Assembly (NCBI GenBank): GCA_002245135.1
Contig: NGBS01001246.1
Span: forward strand, 1-32,194
Length of the DNA: 32,194 bases
Direction of reading: 5' to 3'
Origin: Proteromonas lacertae
Taxonomy: Eukaryota > Sar > Bigyra > Opalinata > Proteromonadidae
Under the pieces are notes generated by a model that did not search any database, was not told where the DNA came from, and saw only the letters and a program-made list of their open reading frames with translations. Below, in pieces: positions 1 to 10,377 of the stretch. The position numbers and the translations under genes are program-made. Numbering within the stretch: position 1 is the first letter of the stretch; every line of letters begins with the position of its first letter.

Positions 1-919
1 TTTATTCTTTACAATAGCGAAATAATTCAATATATTAACTCATGTATTAATTAAATCATATCTAATTATAATTCACCTGTATCTTCTGGTAATTCAAATA
101 TTAGGATAGACAAAACTCCACCATAAAAACGATAAACTTAAAGCATACTTATAATCTTTAATTGAATAATTCTTTTCATCTATTTGGTATACTGATTTTA
201 GAATAACATCAAAATTATATTCATTTCTTTCAATCTTATTAATGTTTTTTCATCAACTGGTAGAGGAGAGTAAATTCCTTTATATTGTCTAAGCACATTT
301 ACTGTTTCATCATATCTCTTTTCAAAAACTAATTTTGCATAATAGCAAAATTCAAGGGCTTAGGAAACAAAGAAACTAGGAAGAGTAACATCATCGTAAC
401 TAGATATATTTCCTTTATCTTTTAAACACTTTTCATTCATTCTTCAATTTCTATTATTTCACATTCAGGAATTTCTTTTCTTCATATAACAACTCTATAA
501 ACATTACATCTTCATTTTCCATCTCTAAATCTAATTAAACTAAATGACATTTCAAATTACTACAAAATATTGAACATTTTTGTTCTATCTCTAATAGCTT
601 ATTGTCATTACAATTACCTTTCCTCATAGTAATATTCTTATTCGATTTAATTAAATAAAATCTAATTGATATTTGTTAACCTGTAAATCTTGAATTTGAT
701 AATTCTATACATCACAATTACAAATACACTGGTCGAATAATATTCATATAAACTTTAAAATACCTTTGAATTGCTTTTATTATCAAAAATTAAAAATTAA
801 AATGACAATTATGGTTAACGAAAGTTTTCTCTTAACCCAAAATTTTGAAAATACATATAAATTCATTCCACATTGATATTATAACAATATTAATACAAAA
901 ATGTAAGAATAGAGTATAA
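1..919. other. AT-rich stretch downstream of the ADCK1-like gene
   Basis: No complete gene is visible. The stretch is low-complexity AT-rich DNA with short homopolymer runs. One coding-like fragment on the minus strand (about 211-432) is listed separately. The rest holds stops in every frame and no recognisable RNA gene or repeat. Confidence 0.5.
211..432 (-). pseudogene. coding-like fragment, helical protein, unrecognised
   Basis: Read on the minus strand, one frame gives about 70 residues with a protein-like composition, including ALEFCYYAKLVFEKRYDETV and then a Pro-Val-Asp-Glu-Lys segment. The alternation of helical hydrophobic and charged residues resembles a TPR-like helical repeat, but I do not recognise the family. 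The frame carries one in-frame TAA near 359 and is closed at both sides without clear splice sites. It is either a decayed host exon or exons whose boundaries I could not place. Confidence 0.25.
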
Positions 920-2858
920 TTAATAAAATAAATTTACTAAAGCATCTTGGGTCTGTTCTACAGGAATTGAGTTGTTTATTGTACCTTCAAGGAAATAGAA
1001 TCTATAAATTATAATGTTATACATACAATGTTGAAAATAGATAATAATCAAAGGAATAATTAAAATAATCAACCAAGACATATGTCTGTTGTGAGTATAT
1101 AAACCTCTATTATTTATATCATTTATATCAATATATACTCTAAAGATGATTCAACCATTGTTCTTAATCGAAATGCTTCACTCGCTCCTAGAAAATTGGT
1201 TATTGATCTCATCTATTTTATAATATAATATCATTTTAAAATGTATAATATACAATATTAACTGTTCTCATTACACAAGCAAAATCAGGAGGCATATCTG
1301 TTGCCATTTGAAATAACTAAATTGTATTATTAATTATTATAAAAACATTCATATATAAATATATATAAATAATATATATATATATATATATATATACTGT
1401 GTCTAACATTGTTCCATATTTCGTTCCAAATGTTTTCTTTAGAGTTTTCTTTAGTAAATGAATATCATTTTCGGTTAATTTACCACCCAATGTTGTTGTT
1501 CCATCTTTGGGTCTCATTGTTATCATAAATGATAACATTTCTTCGAATTTTTCTAATCCCAATTTTGTCGCAGCTTTGTTGATTTCTATTTTCATTATTA
1601 TAAAACATTATTATTATATTTATATTATATATATATATACTTCTTCATCTCGTAATAACAAACCTTTCCATAATTCACATATTGCTAATCGAGAATTTTC
1701 AGTCATCGTTGTGTACATTCCATGATCTATCAATACCATTTGAGGAATATTTTTATCAACCGGATTTTGACGAACAAAAATATTACCAGCATGAGGATCC
1801 ATATGAACAAATCCATGAACAAATATCATGTCACTTAAATGTTTCACGATTATTCGAGCTACTTCGATTCGATCAAATCCAAATTCTTTTAGTTTTTCTT
1901 TGTCATTTACTTTTATTCCATCAATATATTCCATTGTTAATACTCTTCTAGAAGATAATTCAGGATACATTTGAGGAATATAGAAATATTTACTATCATA
2001 AATATATAATTATATCATATACTCGCCTTTAAATAGTTCTTTTGTTTTTATTGCATTTTTATATTCTTTTGAAAAATCTGTCTCGTTTAAAGCAATTTGG
2101 AAAAAATTCTTGAGATACTCCCATAAAATCAAATCGTGGAAATAATACTTGAATAAATGTCAACACTAATCTCATCACATTGAAATCCATTGTCATTTCA
2201 TCTTGTAGTAATGGATATTGTACTTTTATTGCCAACTTTTTACCAGTTACAGATGTAGCTCGATGAACTTGAGCTAATGAAGCACTTGCTACTGGACTCT
2301 ATTTATATATTATTAAATAAATTATTAACATTTTATATATACTTTATCAAATGATCCAAATAATTCTTCAGGAGATTTGCCTAAATCATTTATTATCATT
2401 CTTCTTATATCTTCATAATCAAAACATTGACCATTATCTGTTAATGTTAACATCGTATCAGTCCATGCACGAGGTATCATACCTCTCAATGTTGAGATAT
2501 ATTGACCCACTTTTATGTATATTCCTCCAAGAATTCTAGTTTATAGATTTATTATAAAAACTAAAATTGTAATACTTAAACGCCTCTTTAACTCGCTTCG
2601 CTTCTCTCTCATCTACTTCTCGTTGTTTAGCTCGATATTTCTCTATTCCAAGTGCTTTCTTTTCTCGATATGATGGATAATTCACTTTATAATCATATGC
2701 TACTATCGCTATTGTACTGATAGGTACATAACGTCTTAAAATAGATTTTCTAATCCTCTAAATAAAGATTTAGTTAAATACCTTATTTTCGGTGATACTA
2801 ATACACCTCCTACTGCACATCCTGCAGCAGTTACCAATGCCTTTCTAAAGAAATGCAT
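920..2858 (-). CDS. ADCK1-like atypical kinase (ABC1/UbiB family), nine exons
   Basis: Predicted mitochondrial ABC1/ADCK kinase-like protein of about 515 residues, close to ADCK1 length. Exons on the minus strand: 2782-2858, 2576-2734, 2343-2535, 2023-2298, 1641-1992, about 1398-1585, 1254-1316, 1139-1212, 920-1085. Introns are 30-81 nt with GTAT donors and AG acceptors. Family motifs appear in order: KxGQ (KVGQYIST), the Ala-rich loop (SPVASASLAQVHRA), the invariant lysine (LAIKVQYP), catalytic VHMDPHAGN and metal-binding LIDHG. The N-terminus (MHFFRKALVTAAG) is short and hydrophobic-basic. The last exon holds a membrane segment (SWLIILIIPLIIIYF). Two oddities: exon 4 has one surplus base, most simply in the six-T run at 2101-2106, and the exon 5/6 junction is off by one base with the obvious splice sites. 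Either sequencing errors in homopolymers or early decay would explain this. Family assignment is strong; the ADCK1 subgroup is inferred. Confidence 0.85.
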
Positions 2859-3484
2859 TAAAATTTAAGAATAGAAGAAAAATTCTTTCAGAATTTTGTT
2901 TCAAAAATATTCACTATAAGAAATTTTCTAAGTTTTTTTTTATTTTTTTTTGTGACTTTGAAGTTGTTTTCTCAACAACTATAAAGAATTAGACTAAAAA
3001 AATTACATCACAGTATGAGTCATAGATTGAACTTTATGCTGACGTAGTTAGATTAAAATTACCTAATCAGGTAATTAATCAAAAATTTGATGTATTTCTC
3101 GATATTATGGCAACTAATGATTAAATTATGTTACAACATTGCTTATTTTCATAATATTAAACAATAACTTTCTTTTCAGAGCTAGTAAAATTAGTTTTAA
3201 AAATCATTTCAAAATGGGTGAAAAGAGCCAAAAAATTGAAAATGGGGACCTGGAATTCTTAGAAATTATTTTTCTCACGAACTAGATCATAATTGAAAGT
3301 AATATAATGAGCCAAGTTTAGCCTAATAAAATACATATGCATGGTGGGACTAGTTTTTGATTTGACGATCAATTATTTCGAACGATTTTGCTCTTATTTG
3401 CGCAGTATTGTTCTTTTCTCTTATTTCCCCTTATTTTAAAACAGAAATTAGTATTACAATATAAAAATTAGAAAATTATTGCAC
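2859..3484. other. intergenic AT-rich DNA upstream of the kinase gene
   Basis: No gene seen. It should contain the kinase promoter just upstream of 2858. Poly-A/T runs occur near 2936-2952. A short open stretch starting ATGGGTGAAAAG near 3213 ends after about 24 codons and looks like chance. Confidence 0.4.
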
Positions 3485-4319
3485 TTACTATAACAATATT
3501 ATATACTATATTTGTTCATCATTTAAACATACTCATATTTCAGCACCTATATATACTATAACTATATTATATACTATATTTGCTCATCATTTAAATATGC
3601 TCATATTTCATCACCTATATATACTATAACTATATTATATACTATATTTGTTCATCATTTAAACATGCTCATATTTCATCACCTATATATACTATAACTA
3701 TATTATATACTATATTTGCTCATCATTTAAATATGCTCATATTTCATCACCTATATATACTATAACTATATTATATACTATATTTGTTCATCATTTAAAT
3801 ATGCTCATATTTCATCACCTATATATACTATAACTATATTATATACTATATTTGTTCATCATTTAAACATGCTCATATTTCATCACCTATATATACTATA
3901 ACTATATTATATACTATATTTGTTCATCATTTAAACATGCTCATATTTCATCACCTATATATACTATAACTATATTATATACTATATTTGCTCATCATTT
4001 AAATATGCTCATATTTCATCACCTATATATACTATAACTATATTATATACTATATTTGTTCATCATTTAAACATGCTCATATTTCATCACCTATATATAC
4101 TATAACTATATTATATACTATATTTGTTCATCATTTAAATCATGCTCATATTTCATCACCTATATATACTATAACTATATTATATACTATATTTGTTCAT
4201 CATTTAAATATGCTCATATTTCATATATATACTATAACTATATTATATACTATATTTGTTCATCATTTAAATATGCTCATATTTCATCACCTATATATAC
4301 TATAACTATATTATATACT
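3485..4319. repeat. 68-bp AT-rich satellite, about 12.5 tandem copies
   Basis: The motif TTTGYTCATCATTTAA recurs at 3511, 3579, 3647, 3715, 3783, 3851, 3919, 3987, 4055, 4123, about 4192 and about 4255, a period of 68 bp. Each unit also carries CACCTATATATACTATAAC. Copies differ by few bases: a T/C variant after TTTG, AAACATG versus AAATATG, one copy with an extra base near 4140, and one that lacks CACC near 4224. The array runs directly into the dynein heavy-chain fragment at 4325. There is no coding potential. Confidence 0.95.
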
Positions 4320-4324
4320 TTAAT

Positions 4325-4450
4325 AGAATTATACCAATCACAGCTCCATTATTGAAATCTCATATTGCTGATATTGATTATAAGTTAAAACCTGGTATGG
4401 TAACATTGACATGGACATCAATGAATATAGATGCATATAAACATCATGTG
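4325..4450 (+). pseudogene. dynein heavy chain fragment (tail region), inverted piece
   Basis: The plus-strand translation contains PLLKSHIADIDYKLKPGMVT followed by LTWTSMNIDAYKHH. This matches the conserved DHC_N1 tail motif in which a PG.. LTWTS signature follows a helical segment. Only about 40 residues remain. In dynein heavy chains this segment directly follows the one encoded on the opposite strand at 4451-4985, so this piece appears flipped in place. It is a decayed host gene fragment with no start, stop or splice context. Confidence 0.7.
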
Positions 4451-4985
4451 ATCAAATCCAGAGTTTTTTTCTCCTCGTTAATCTTCTTTTCATATTCTTT
4501 CAATGTATAAATTAAATCAGTGTAATAACTCTTAAACTTCTCTTCTTGTAATAAAACAATCTTGGCACTTTCTGGTATTTCTATTCCCATTCTATCTAAA
4601 CGATTTGAAAATGAGTTAACATCTCTGTTCATCATTCATTTTGATCTTGTTCACCTCTGGATCATATTTTCTATCCATATGTGACAATTCTAATACATCT
4701 ACTACATCTTTTAAGGCTTCTTTCATATCAGCTGTGAATTTATCCATGTCTTGAAGAACTTAAATAAGAGAGTTTCTAAATTTCTCAAGGGGTTTTCACT
4801 AATCATACCGAATAAAAGTGTATTGTCACAACTCTTCGTTTAACGAACATCTTCTCCTGATGTGAGTAACAACTCATTCTCTTCACCATATCCTCTTATC
4901 TCACCTTCGCTATACATGACTTTTTTAAGGAATTTTCTGTATCTCTCATACTAGCACCAAATGCTTCAGTGACATGACTAATCAT
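4451..4985 (-). pseudogene. dynein heavy chain fragment (tail region)
   Basis: Several minus-strand segments in changing frames read like axonemal dynein heavy-chain tail. In order they are: VMYSEGEIRGYGEENELLLT; MISENPLRNLETLLFKFFKT; a MDKFTADMKEALKDVVDVLE segment; and a final stretch with MGIEIPESAKIVLLQEEKF and YTDLIYTLKEYEKKI. The last is the usual predecessor of the PG..LTWTS motif found inverted at 4325-4450. Frame changes occur between segments, so this is a pseudogene unless very small introns account for all of them. The dynein assignment rests on motif order seen by eye. Confidence 0.6.
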
Positions 4986-5292
4986 CCATCATGAAAAATA
5001 AAAGTAGAAAGAATCGCATTTAATGAAAGCCAAGGGGATATAGTTTAATATATACATCATATCTTTATATCTGCAGCCTTTAATTCTTCTTAATATACCT
5101 CAGTAAATTTGCAAGCCTGTTATTCTACATAATCTTATTAGAATTACATCAACTTCTCTATAAACCGTAAAATTCATTTCAGATATTTATACCTTCCACT
5201 ACTTATAGGATTAGGATTAAAATTATTTTTAAAATGAAACGATTTCATTGGTTATTTTCTCTAATACATTAATCATTCGTAAATAGTATTAA
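4986..5292. other. intergenic region upstream of the transposase gene
   Basis: AT-rich sequence with no gene seen. It should hold the promoter of the transposase gene. I looked for the CACTA-type terminal inverted repeat expected upstream of such a gene and did not find a convincing one here or downstream of 8361. Confidence 0.4.
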
Positions 5293-8200
5293 ATGTATTT
5301 TAGTCTTTTATTAGACTGTCTAGATATAAAACCAACAACAATTATTAGTAATAAAATTTTATCATTAGATGTAAATAGTTTAGTTATACAAGTAATTAAA
5401 TATGTGAAGCAAAAGAAAAATATACCGTTGGTTGTTATACAAGAATCTACAAATATTATTGACATTGTAAATATACTATTCACAGGATGTTTTATTAAAT
5501 ACAAAAAAGAGATCTACTCAAGCAAAGATGTTATAAGAAGAATTGAGGAGTTATTTGGTGTAGATAATGAAATTTTAATACTTTTTGCAGTTAAATATGG
5601 AAATTCTTCAAAATTTGAAGAAATGAAACATTTACAGTATGTTAATATTAATAATGTACTAAAAATATACAAGGATGTGTTTAACATTACAGATTATTTA
5701 CAATTCAAACAAAAAATAATAAAGAGAAAATCAAGTAGTAAGAATACAGAAAAACGGAAAAAAAGAAAATTGGTAAATAACATTAATGATAATACTGCAA
5801 ATAATATGAATGAAAATAATGGAAGTAGTAATCCAGTTGAAGATGAAATGGATGAAGGTAGTGAATTGAATGGAAATAGTAATCCAGTTGAAGATGAAAT
5901 GGATGAAGGTAGTGAATTGAATGGAAATAGTAATCCAGTTGAAGATGAAATGGATGAAGGTAGTGAATTGAATGGAAATAGTAATCCAGTTGAAGATGAA
6001 ATGGATGAAGGTAGTGAATTGAATGGAAATAGTAATCCAGTTGAAGATGAAATGGATGAAGGTAGTGAATTGAATGGAAATAGTAATCCAGTTGAAGATG
6101 AAATGGATGAAGGTAGTGAATTGAATGGAAATAGTAATCCAGTTGAAGATGAAATGGATGAAGGTAGTGAATTGAATGGAAATAGTAATCCAGTTGAAGA
6201 TGAAATGGATGAAGGTAGTGAATTGAATGGAAATAGTAATCCAGTTGAAGATGAAATGGATGAAGGTAGTGAAAGTGCAATAAATGACGATAAATGTGAA
6301 GGTGAAGAAGATATCGAAGATGATTCAATAAATAATGATAATAGTGAAGGTGAAGAAGATATCGAAGATGATTCAATAAATAATGATAACAGTGAAGGTG
6401 AAGAAGATAACGAAGATGATTCAATAAATAACGATAATAGCGAAGATGAATATGGTAGCTATGGTAATGGTGAAGAAAATGATATTAATCGAGATAGAGA
6501 TGATTTAATGATATATTTACTGCAGTTTTTTCTCGAGAATGGCATATCAGAATTCAAAGTTAGTAAATTCTTAAAAAAGATTAATACTATAAATACAATT
6601 AAAAATTTAAAGATCAAAACATCACTCAAATCAATAAAAGAATTTGTAAAAATAAAAATCAAATTTAAAGAAAGAAAAAAGAAATATTATATTGGTATTG
6701 AAGAATCTTTAAAAAATATATTATGTAATACTAACATAAAATTAATTAACAATAATTGTAAAGATAAATATAAGTCGATTGAAAGTTCTGAAAATTATAT
6801 TAAATTAAAGGATAATGATCAAAACACAGATTTTATCCATGTACCAATCCAAATCAGCTACGATGGCATACAATTATCTCCTTTTTCTTCCTCAAAAAAG
6901 TCAATTAATTTACTCAGTTATAAACTACTCAACTTAAAAAATAATATAAAACTTGTTGAAGTAATTGCAGCTGATGAAACTGAAGATGGTTTAAATGAAA
7001 ATAGAACAAATTTAATCCAAGAACTAAATAACTTATATTATAATGGATTCAAAATTGGTGATAGAAATTATAATGTCTATCCACTAAGCTATTGCTCAGA
7101 TAGTGTAGCTACAGTTAAATTTTTTAATCTTCACAATTTTATTAGCGCAAATCACTTTTGTCGTACTTGTGACGCTAAATGCACAACTAAATATGTAACT
7201 GTTAATAACAAGAAAAAGAAAGTAAGAGCACGTGAAGCAATGCGTGGTTACAATCAAAATAATTTCAATAAATACAAGAATAAATACGGATATTCAGTTA
7301 AAAAATTAATAAAGATATTTGATGATGGTAAATATAAAGATTTCTTATTAAAGACATATAAAAAAGAAAGTGATTTCTTAGATGTTAAAATATTCAGTAT
7401 TAGGTTTATAACATACGATACTATGCATAATCTTTTCAATGGATTATCCATTTTTTATGATGATATTATAAAGAAAGTTAATCAAATAGATGTTGTTAAT
7501 GAGATCAAATTTGTATATTGCAATAGCTCATCATTTTACAACAATATAGATTTATCTAATATAAATAAGTATAACATTATTCAAAAAATATATATATTAT
7601 TAAATATATTTCCATTAATTTTAATGAAATATATAAATTATGTGAAAAGAAATAGAAATATTATTACTGATTATAGTTATTACAATATCTGTAAATCACT
7701 TTTTAGTATAATTAATGTTATTAACAATTGTTTATATTACCAGTATAGCGACATGTCTACTACAGAAATGGAAAATGAATTAATTAACAAATTGATGATA
7801 TTAGAATTATTTTATTTATTTAAACCCTCCACTCATGACATTGTCCATCTTGTTTTATATTTAAAATGTTTAGGGCCTTTATCCCACAATGGAACTACAA
7901 TCTTCGAAAGATCTTACAAACAGTTAAGAAAAATAACATTATCTAACAAGAAAAAGCTTATTAGTGTAATAAACAGTATGGAATTAATAAACAGCTTAAA
8001 CATATATCTATATAAACAAACTGATAATAAATACAAATATCATATCAAAATAAATAATTCAAAAACAGTAGAGCAGTTATTTCACTCTTATACTAATATT
8101 AAAATATATAGTGTAGTATCATATTTTGATGAGGACGTAATGCGATTCGGAATAATAAGAAAAAAGAATAATAATATTTTATCAATAAACGAAATAATAG

Positions 8201-8361
8201 TTAATAGAATATCTACAAAAATTTATAAAATTTTAAATTTTAATAATAGTATCAATATAAACATAGATATAAACAAAACAATTATATTTAATAATTTATA
8301 CATACAAGATAATGAGTACTATATATTTACATCCGATTTAGTTGAATATGAAAAACTATAA
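5293..8361 (+). CDS. CACTA/EnSpm-like DDE transposase with acidic repeat domain
   Basis: A single open frame of 1022 residues from ATG at 5293 to TAA, with no intron. The N-terminal 170 residues are Lys/Ile/Asn-rich. Residues about 179-327 are nine copies of a 17-residue acidic repeat (core SNPVEDEMDEGSELNG), and about 330-385 a second acidic repeat (core INNDNSEGEEDIEDDS). The C-terminal 500 residues follow the Tnp2/CACTA plan: SYDGIQLSPF (Asp524), YCSDSVATVKF (Asp603), a zinc-binding CRTCDAKC (623-630), the YDTMHNLFNG signature (Asp709, His712) and a late GPLSHNGTTIFERS (Glu872). The transposase would cut and rejoin element DNA as a DDE nuclease. The frame is intact, so the protein could be active, but no terminal repeats were found. 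The superfamily call rests on motif order; a relative such as Plavaka is possible. Confidence 0.75.
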   Translation: MYFSLLLDCLDIKPTTIISNKILSLDVNSLVIQVIKYVKQKKNIPLVVIQESTNIIDIVNILFTGCFIKYKKEIYSSKDVIRRIEELFGVDNEILILFAVKYGNSSKFEEMKHLQYVNINNVLKIYKDVFNITDYLQFKQKIIKRKSSSKNTEKRKKRKLVNNINDNTANNMNENNGSSNPVEDEMDEGSELNGNSNPVEDEMDEGSELNGNSNPVEDEMDEGSELNGNSNPVEDEMDEGSELNGNSNPVEDEMDEGSELNGNSNPVEDEMDEGSELNGNSNPVEDEMDEGSELNGNSNPVEDEMDEGSELNGNSNPVEDEMDEGSESAINDDKCEGEEDIEDDSINNDNSEGEEDIEDDSINNDNSEGEEDNEDDSINNDNSEDEYGSYGNGEENDINRDRDDLMIYLLQFFLENGISEFKVSKFLKKINTINTIKNLKIKTSLKSIKEFVKIKIKFKERKKKYYIGIEESLKNILCNTNIKLINNNCKDKYKSIESSENYIKLKDNDQNTDFIHVPIQISYDGIQLSPFSSSKKSINLLSYKLLNLKNNIKLVEVIAADETEDGLNENRTNLIQELNNLYYNGFKIGDRNYNVYPLSYCSDSVATVKFFNLHNFISANHFCRTCDAKCTTKYVTVNNKKKKVRAREAMRGYNQNNFNKYKNKYGYSVKKLIKIFDDGKYKDFLLKTYKKESDFLDVKIFSIRFITYDTMHNLFNGLSIFYDDIIKKVNQIDVVNEIKFVYCNSSSFYNNIDLSNINKYNIIQKIYILLNIFPLILMKYINYVKRNRNIITDYSYYNICKSLFSIINVINNCLYYQYSDMSTTEMENELINKLMILELFYLFKPSTHDIVHLVLYLKCLGPLSHNGTTIFERSYKQLRKITLSNKKKLISVINSMELINSLNIYLYKQTDNKYKYHIKINNSKTVEQLFHSYTNIKIYSVVSYFDEDVMRFGIIRKKNNNILSINEIIVNRISTKIYKILNFNNSININIDINKTIIFNNLYIQDNEYYIFTSDLVEYEKL
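5830..6273 (+). repeat. 51-bp coding minisatellite, nine copies, inside the transposase gene
   Basis: The core CCAGTTGAAGATGAAATGG recurs every 51 bp at 5833, 5884, 5935, 5986, 6037, 6088, 6139, 6190 and 6241. Units look identical by eye apart from the first and last edges, which suggests recent expansion or homogenisation. Each unit adds 17 acidic residues in frame. The same array occurs in opposite orientation at 8719-9178. Confidence 0.95.
6274..6450 (+). repeat. 48-bp coding repeat, about 3.5 copies
   Basis: Directly after the 51-bp array, a 16-residue unit (DDSINNDNSEGEEDIE) repeats between three and four times with point differences such as ATCGAAG/AACGAAG and AATAGTGAAG/AACAGTGAAG. 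Units are more diverged than in the 51-bp array, so it is probably older. It lengthens the acidic linker of the transposase. Confidence 0.85.
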
Positions 8362-8542
8362 TTAATTAATTTATGCATTATTATTGTTGTTGTTGTTGTT
8401 ATTAATACTAATTGATTAAAATACATTTTAAAATATAATCCATTTTAAAAAAATTATAAAAGTATAATACACAAAGTTAAAATCATTGTATATTCATTAT
8501 TCACATTTAAACATTTTAAATATCATTTATTTCTTCATTTTA

Positions 8543-9619
8543 TCACATTTCATATCTAAAGATATTAATATCTAACAATGGAAATGCTCTACTTCCGTTA
8601 AGACCATGATTATTTTGAGATTCTAATGTGGATATATATATATACCATTTCTAAATGATGATTTCTTCTAAACGCCTCCATTTCGAAATACACAACTCTG
8701 CATAAATTTACGAGATATTCCATTCAATTCACTACCTTCATCCATTTCATCTTCAACTGGATTACTATTTCCATTCAATTCACTACCTTCATCCATTTCA
8801 TCTTCAACTGGATTACTATTTCCATTCAATTCACTACCTTCATCCATTTCATCTTCAACTGGATTACTATTTCCATTCAATTCACTACCTTCATCCATTT
8901 CATCTTCAACTGGATTACTATTTCCATTCAATTCACTACCTTCATCCATTTCATCTTCAACTGGATTACTATTTCCATTCAATTCACTACCTTCATCCAT
9001 TTCATCTTCAACTGGATTACTATTTCCATTCAATTCACTACCTTCATCCATTTCATCTTCAACTGGATTACTATTTCCATTCAATTCACTACCTTCATCC
9101 ATTTCATCTTCAACTGGATTACTATTTCCATTCAATTCACTACCTTCATCCATTTCATCTTCAACTGGATTACTATTTATATTCATTTTATCTTATCATA
9201 TTAGGAACATCGTTAGTAGGATATACTAATTTTACTGCATTTGTGATATTTATTGATGATGCAACATTCTTTGGAATTGAAGTTCCCATTCTATACACAC
9301 ATTATTATAATCAGTTAAACATCTCTTTCTGAAGGTAATACTAACTACTCTTTATAGTTATTGTCTCATTGTAGCTCAAACTGAACGAATTGTTATATTT
9401 GATGCAAACAAAACACATGACTAATTCTGGAGCAACTGACAATATTATTTATCACAATTGAAAAAAAAATATACTATATAATATAAATTACATATTTCAT
9501 AAAATAATTGAAAGCATGACATTTACCATGTAAAGTTGCAAATTTTGACATTTTTTCATTTCTTTTTTCTTGATTTTCTATTAATTTTCTCCATTTCAAT
9601 AATTGCATTGGACTAATTA
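8543..9619 (-). other. possible intron-split host gene, unrecognised, carrying the inverted 51-bp array
   Basis: Minus-strand pieces have host-like exon structure. One reads MQLLKWRKLIENQEKRNEKM followed by SKFATLHG and a GTAAATGT donor near 9524. A second begins MGTSIPKNVASSINITNAVK near 9290. The 51-bp array gives an open frame at 8668-9186 ending ISRKFMQSCVFRNGGV. A last piece reads ESQNNHGLNGSRAFPLLDIN then IFRYEM and TGA at 8543-8545. I cannot connect these into one frame, I do not recognise the family, and some pieces may be chance. The array probably inserted into an existing gene or its remains. Confidence 0.25.
8719..9178 (-). repeat. inverted second copy of the nine-unit 51-bp array
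   Basis: On the minus strand this is the same 51-bp unit (core CCAGTTGAAGATGAAATGG), also nine copies, with units that look identical to those at 5830-6273. The two arrays form an inverted repeat of about 450 bp arms separated by 2.4 kb. The reading frame of the unit stays open. Flanks differ from those of the first array, so only the array moved, by inverted duplication, gene conversion or as part of a mobile unit. Confidence 0.95.
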
Positions 9620-10377
9620 TAATATAACTGTAAATGTACAGATGATACATACCTGTAAAATAAGATAATTTGTAGATTTAAAAATTAGCATTGTGAAATG
9701 TATTATTTATTATGAACTATAAATCAAAAAAGTATTATACTACTTATAATAGTTATTAATTATTCATATATTTATATGTTTCATATACTTAGAGTGAGAT
9801 GTTTCTATTGTAGATATTTGTGTTAGATATTCCATAGTTGTATATAACTTGGTGTATTAGTTATGCACGTATATTATTGATAAACAGAAACAAAAATTGC
9901 ATATAATTGGAAATGTTTCTTCATATTGTCAATATTTTTTATATTTTATGCATTAATGCAATTTATTATGCCTTAATCTCTATTTTAATATGATTATTAG
10001 TTATTTTTGAAGTAAATTTAAAAATCACAAATATTAGTTTTTCTTTTTTTTAAGCCTGTTCAAAAGTAGAATAGTTTCTTAATACACTGTGAAAATTTTT
10101 CATTCCAATTCATTCTTTAACATAATGAAAAATTGAAAAGAAAAAGTGTTAAAAAGAGAAAATCGCAAACAAGATCTGATCCTTGAATACTATCCCTATT
10201 TGCAAAATAGATTTTAGTTCTTATAGTGTTATCGTTTTCAATAATTAACAAAATTATAACTATTGCTAAATATTTTAGTAATTATTATAAAATCTTCAAT
10301 CAATGAAAAACACTGAATATTAGAATTAGCCATTAAACATTACAAATAATTAATTAATCATTCACAGTTTTACTATT
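9620..10377. other. intergenic AT-rich DNA
   Basis: No gene, RNA gene or clear repeat seen. Stops are frequent in all frames. It lies downstream of the acyl-CoA-binding protein gene, so part is its 3' flank. Confidence 0.45.

Noticed and set aside
1320-1400. TA dinucleotide runs as microsatellite elements of their own
   Set aside because: They fall inside predicted introns right after the GTATAT donor, here and at 27466-27497, so they are better described as intron sequence.
5783-6424. Long minus-strand open frame rich in His, Leu and Tyr across the 51-bp array
   Set aside because: It is the antisense of the repeat in the transposase gene; the open frame follows from the repeat unit having no stop on that strand.
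8719-9178. CRISPR-like regular spacing
   Set aside because: Units are contiguous identical 51-bp repeats with no unique spacers, in eukaryotic DNA. The 68-bp array at 3485-4319 was rejected for the same reason.
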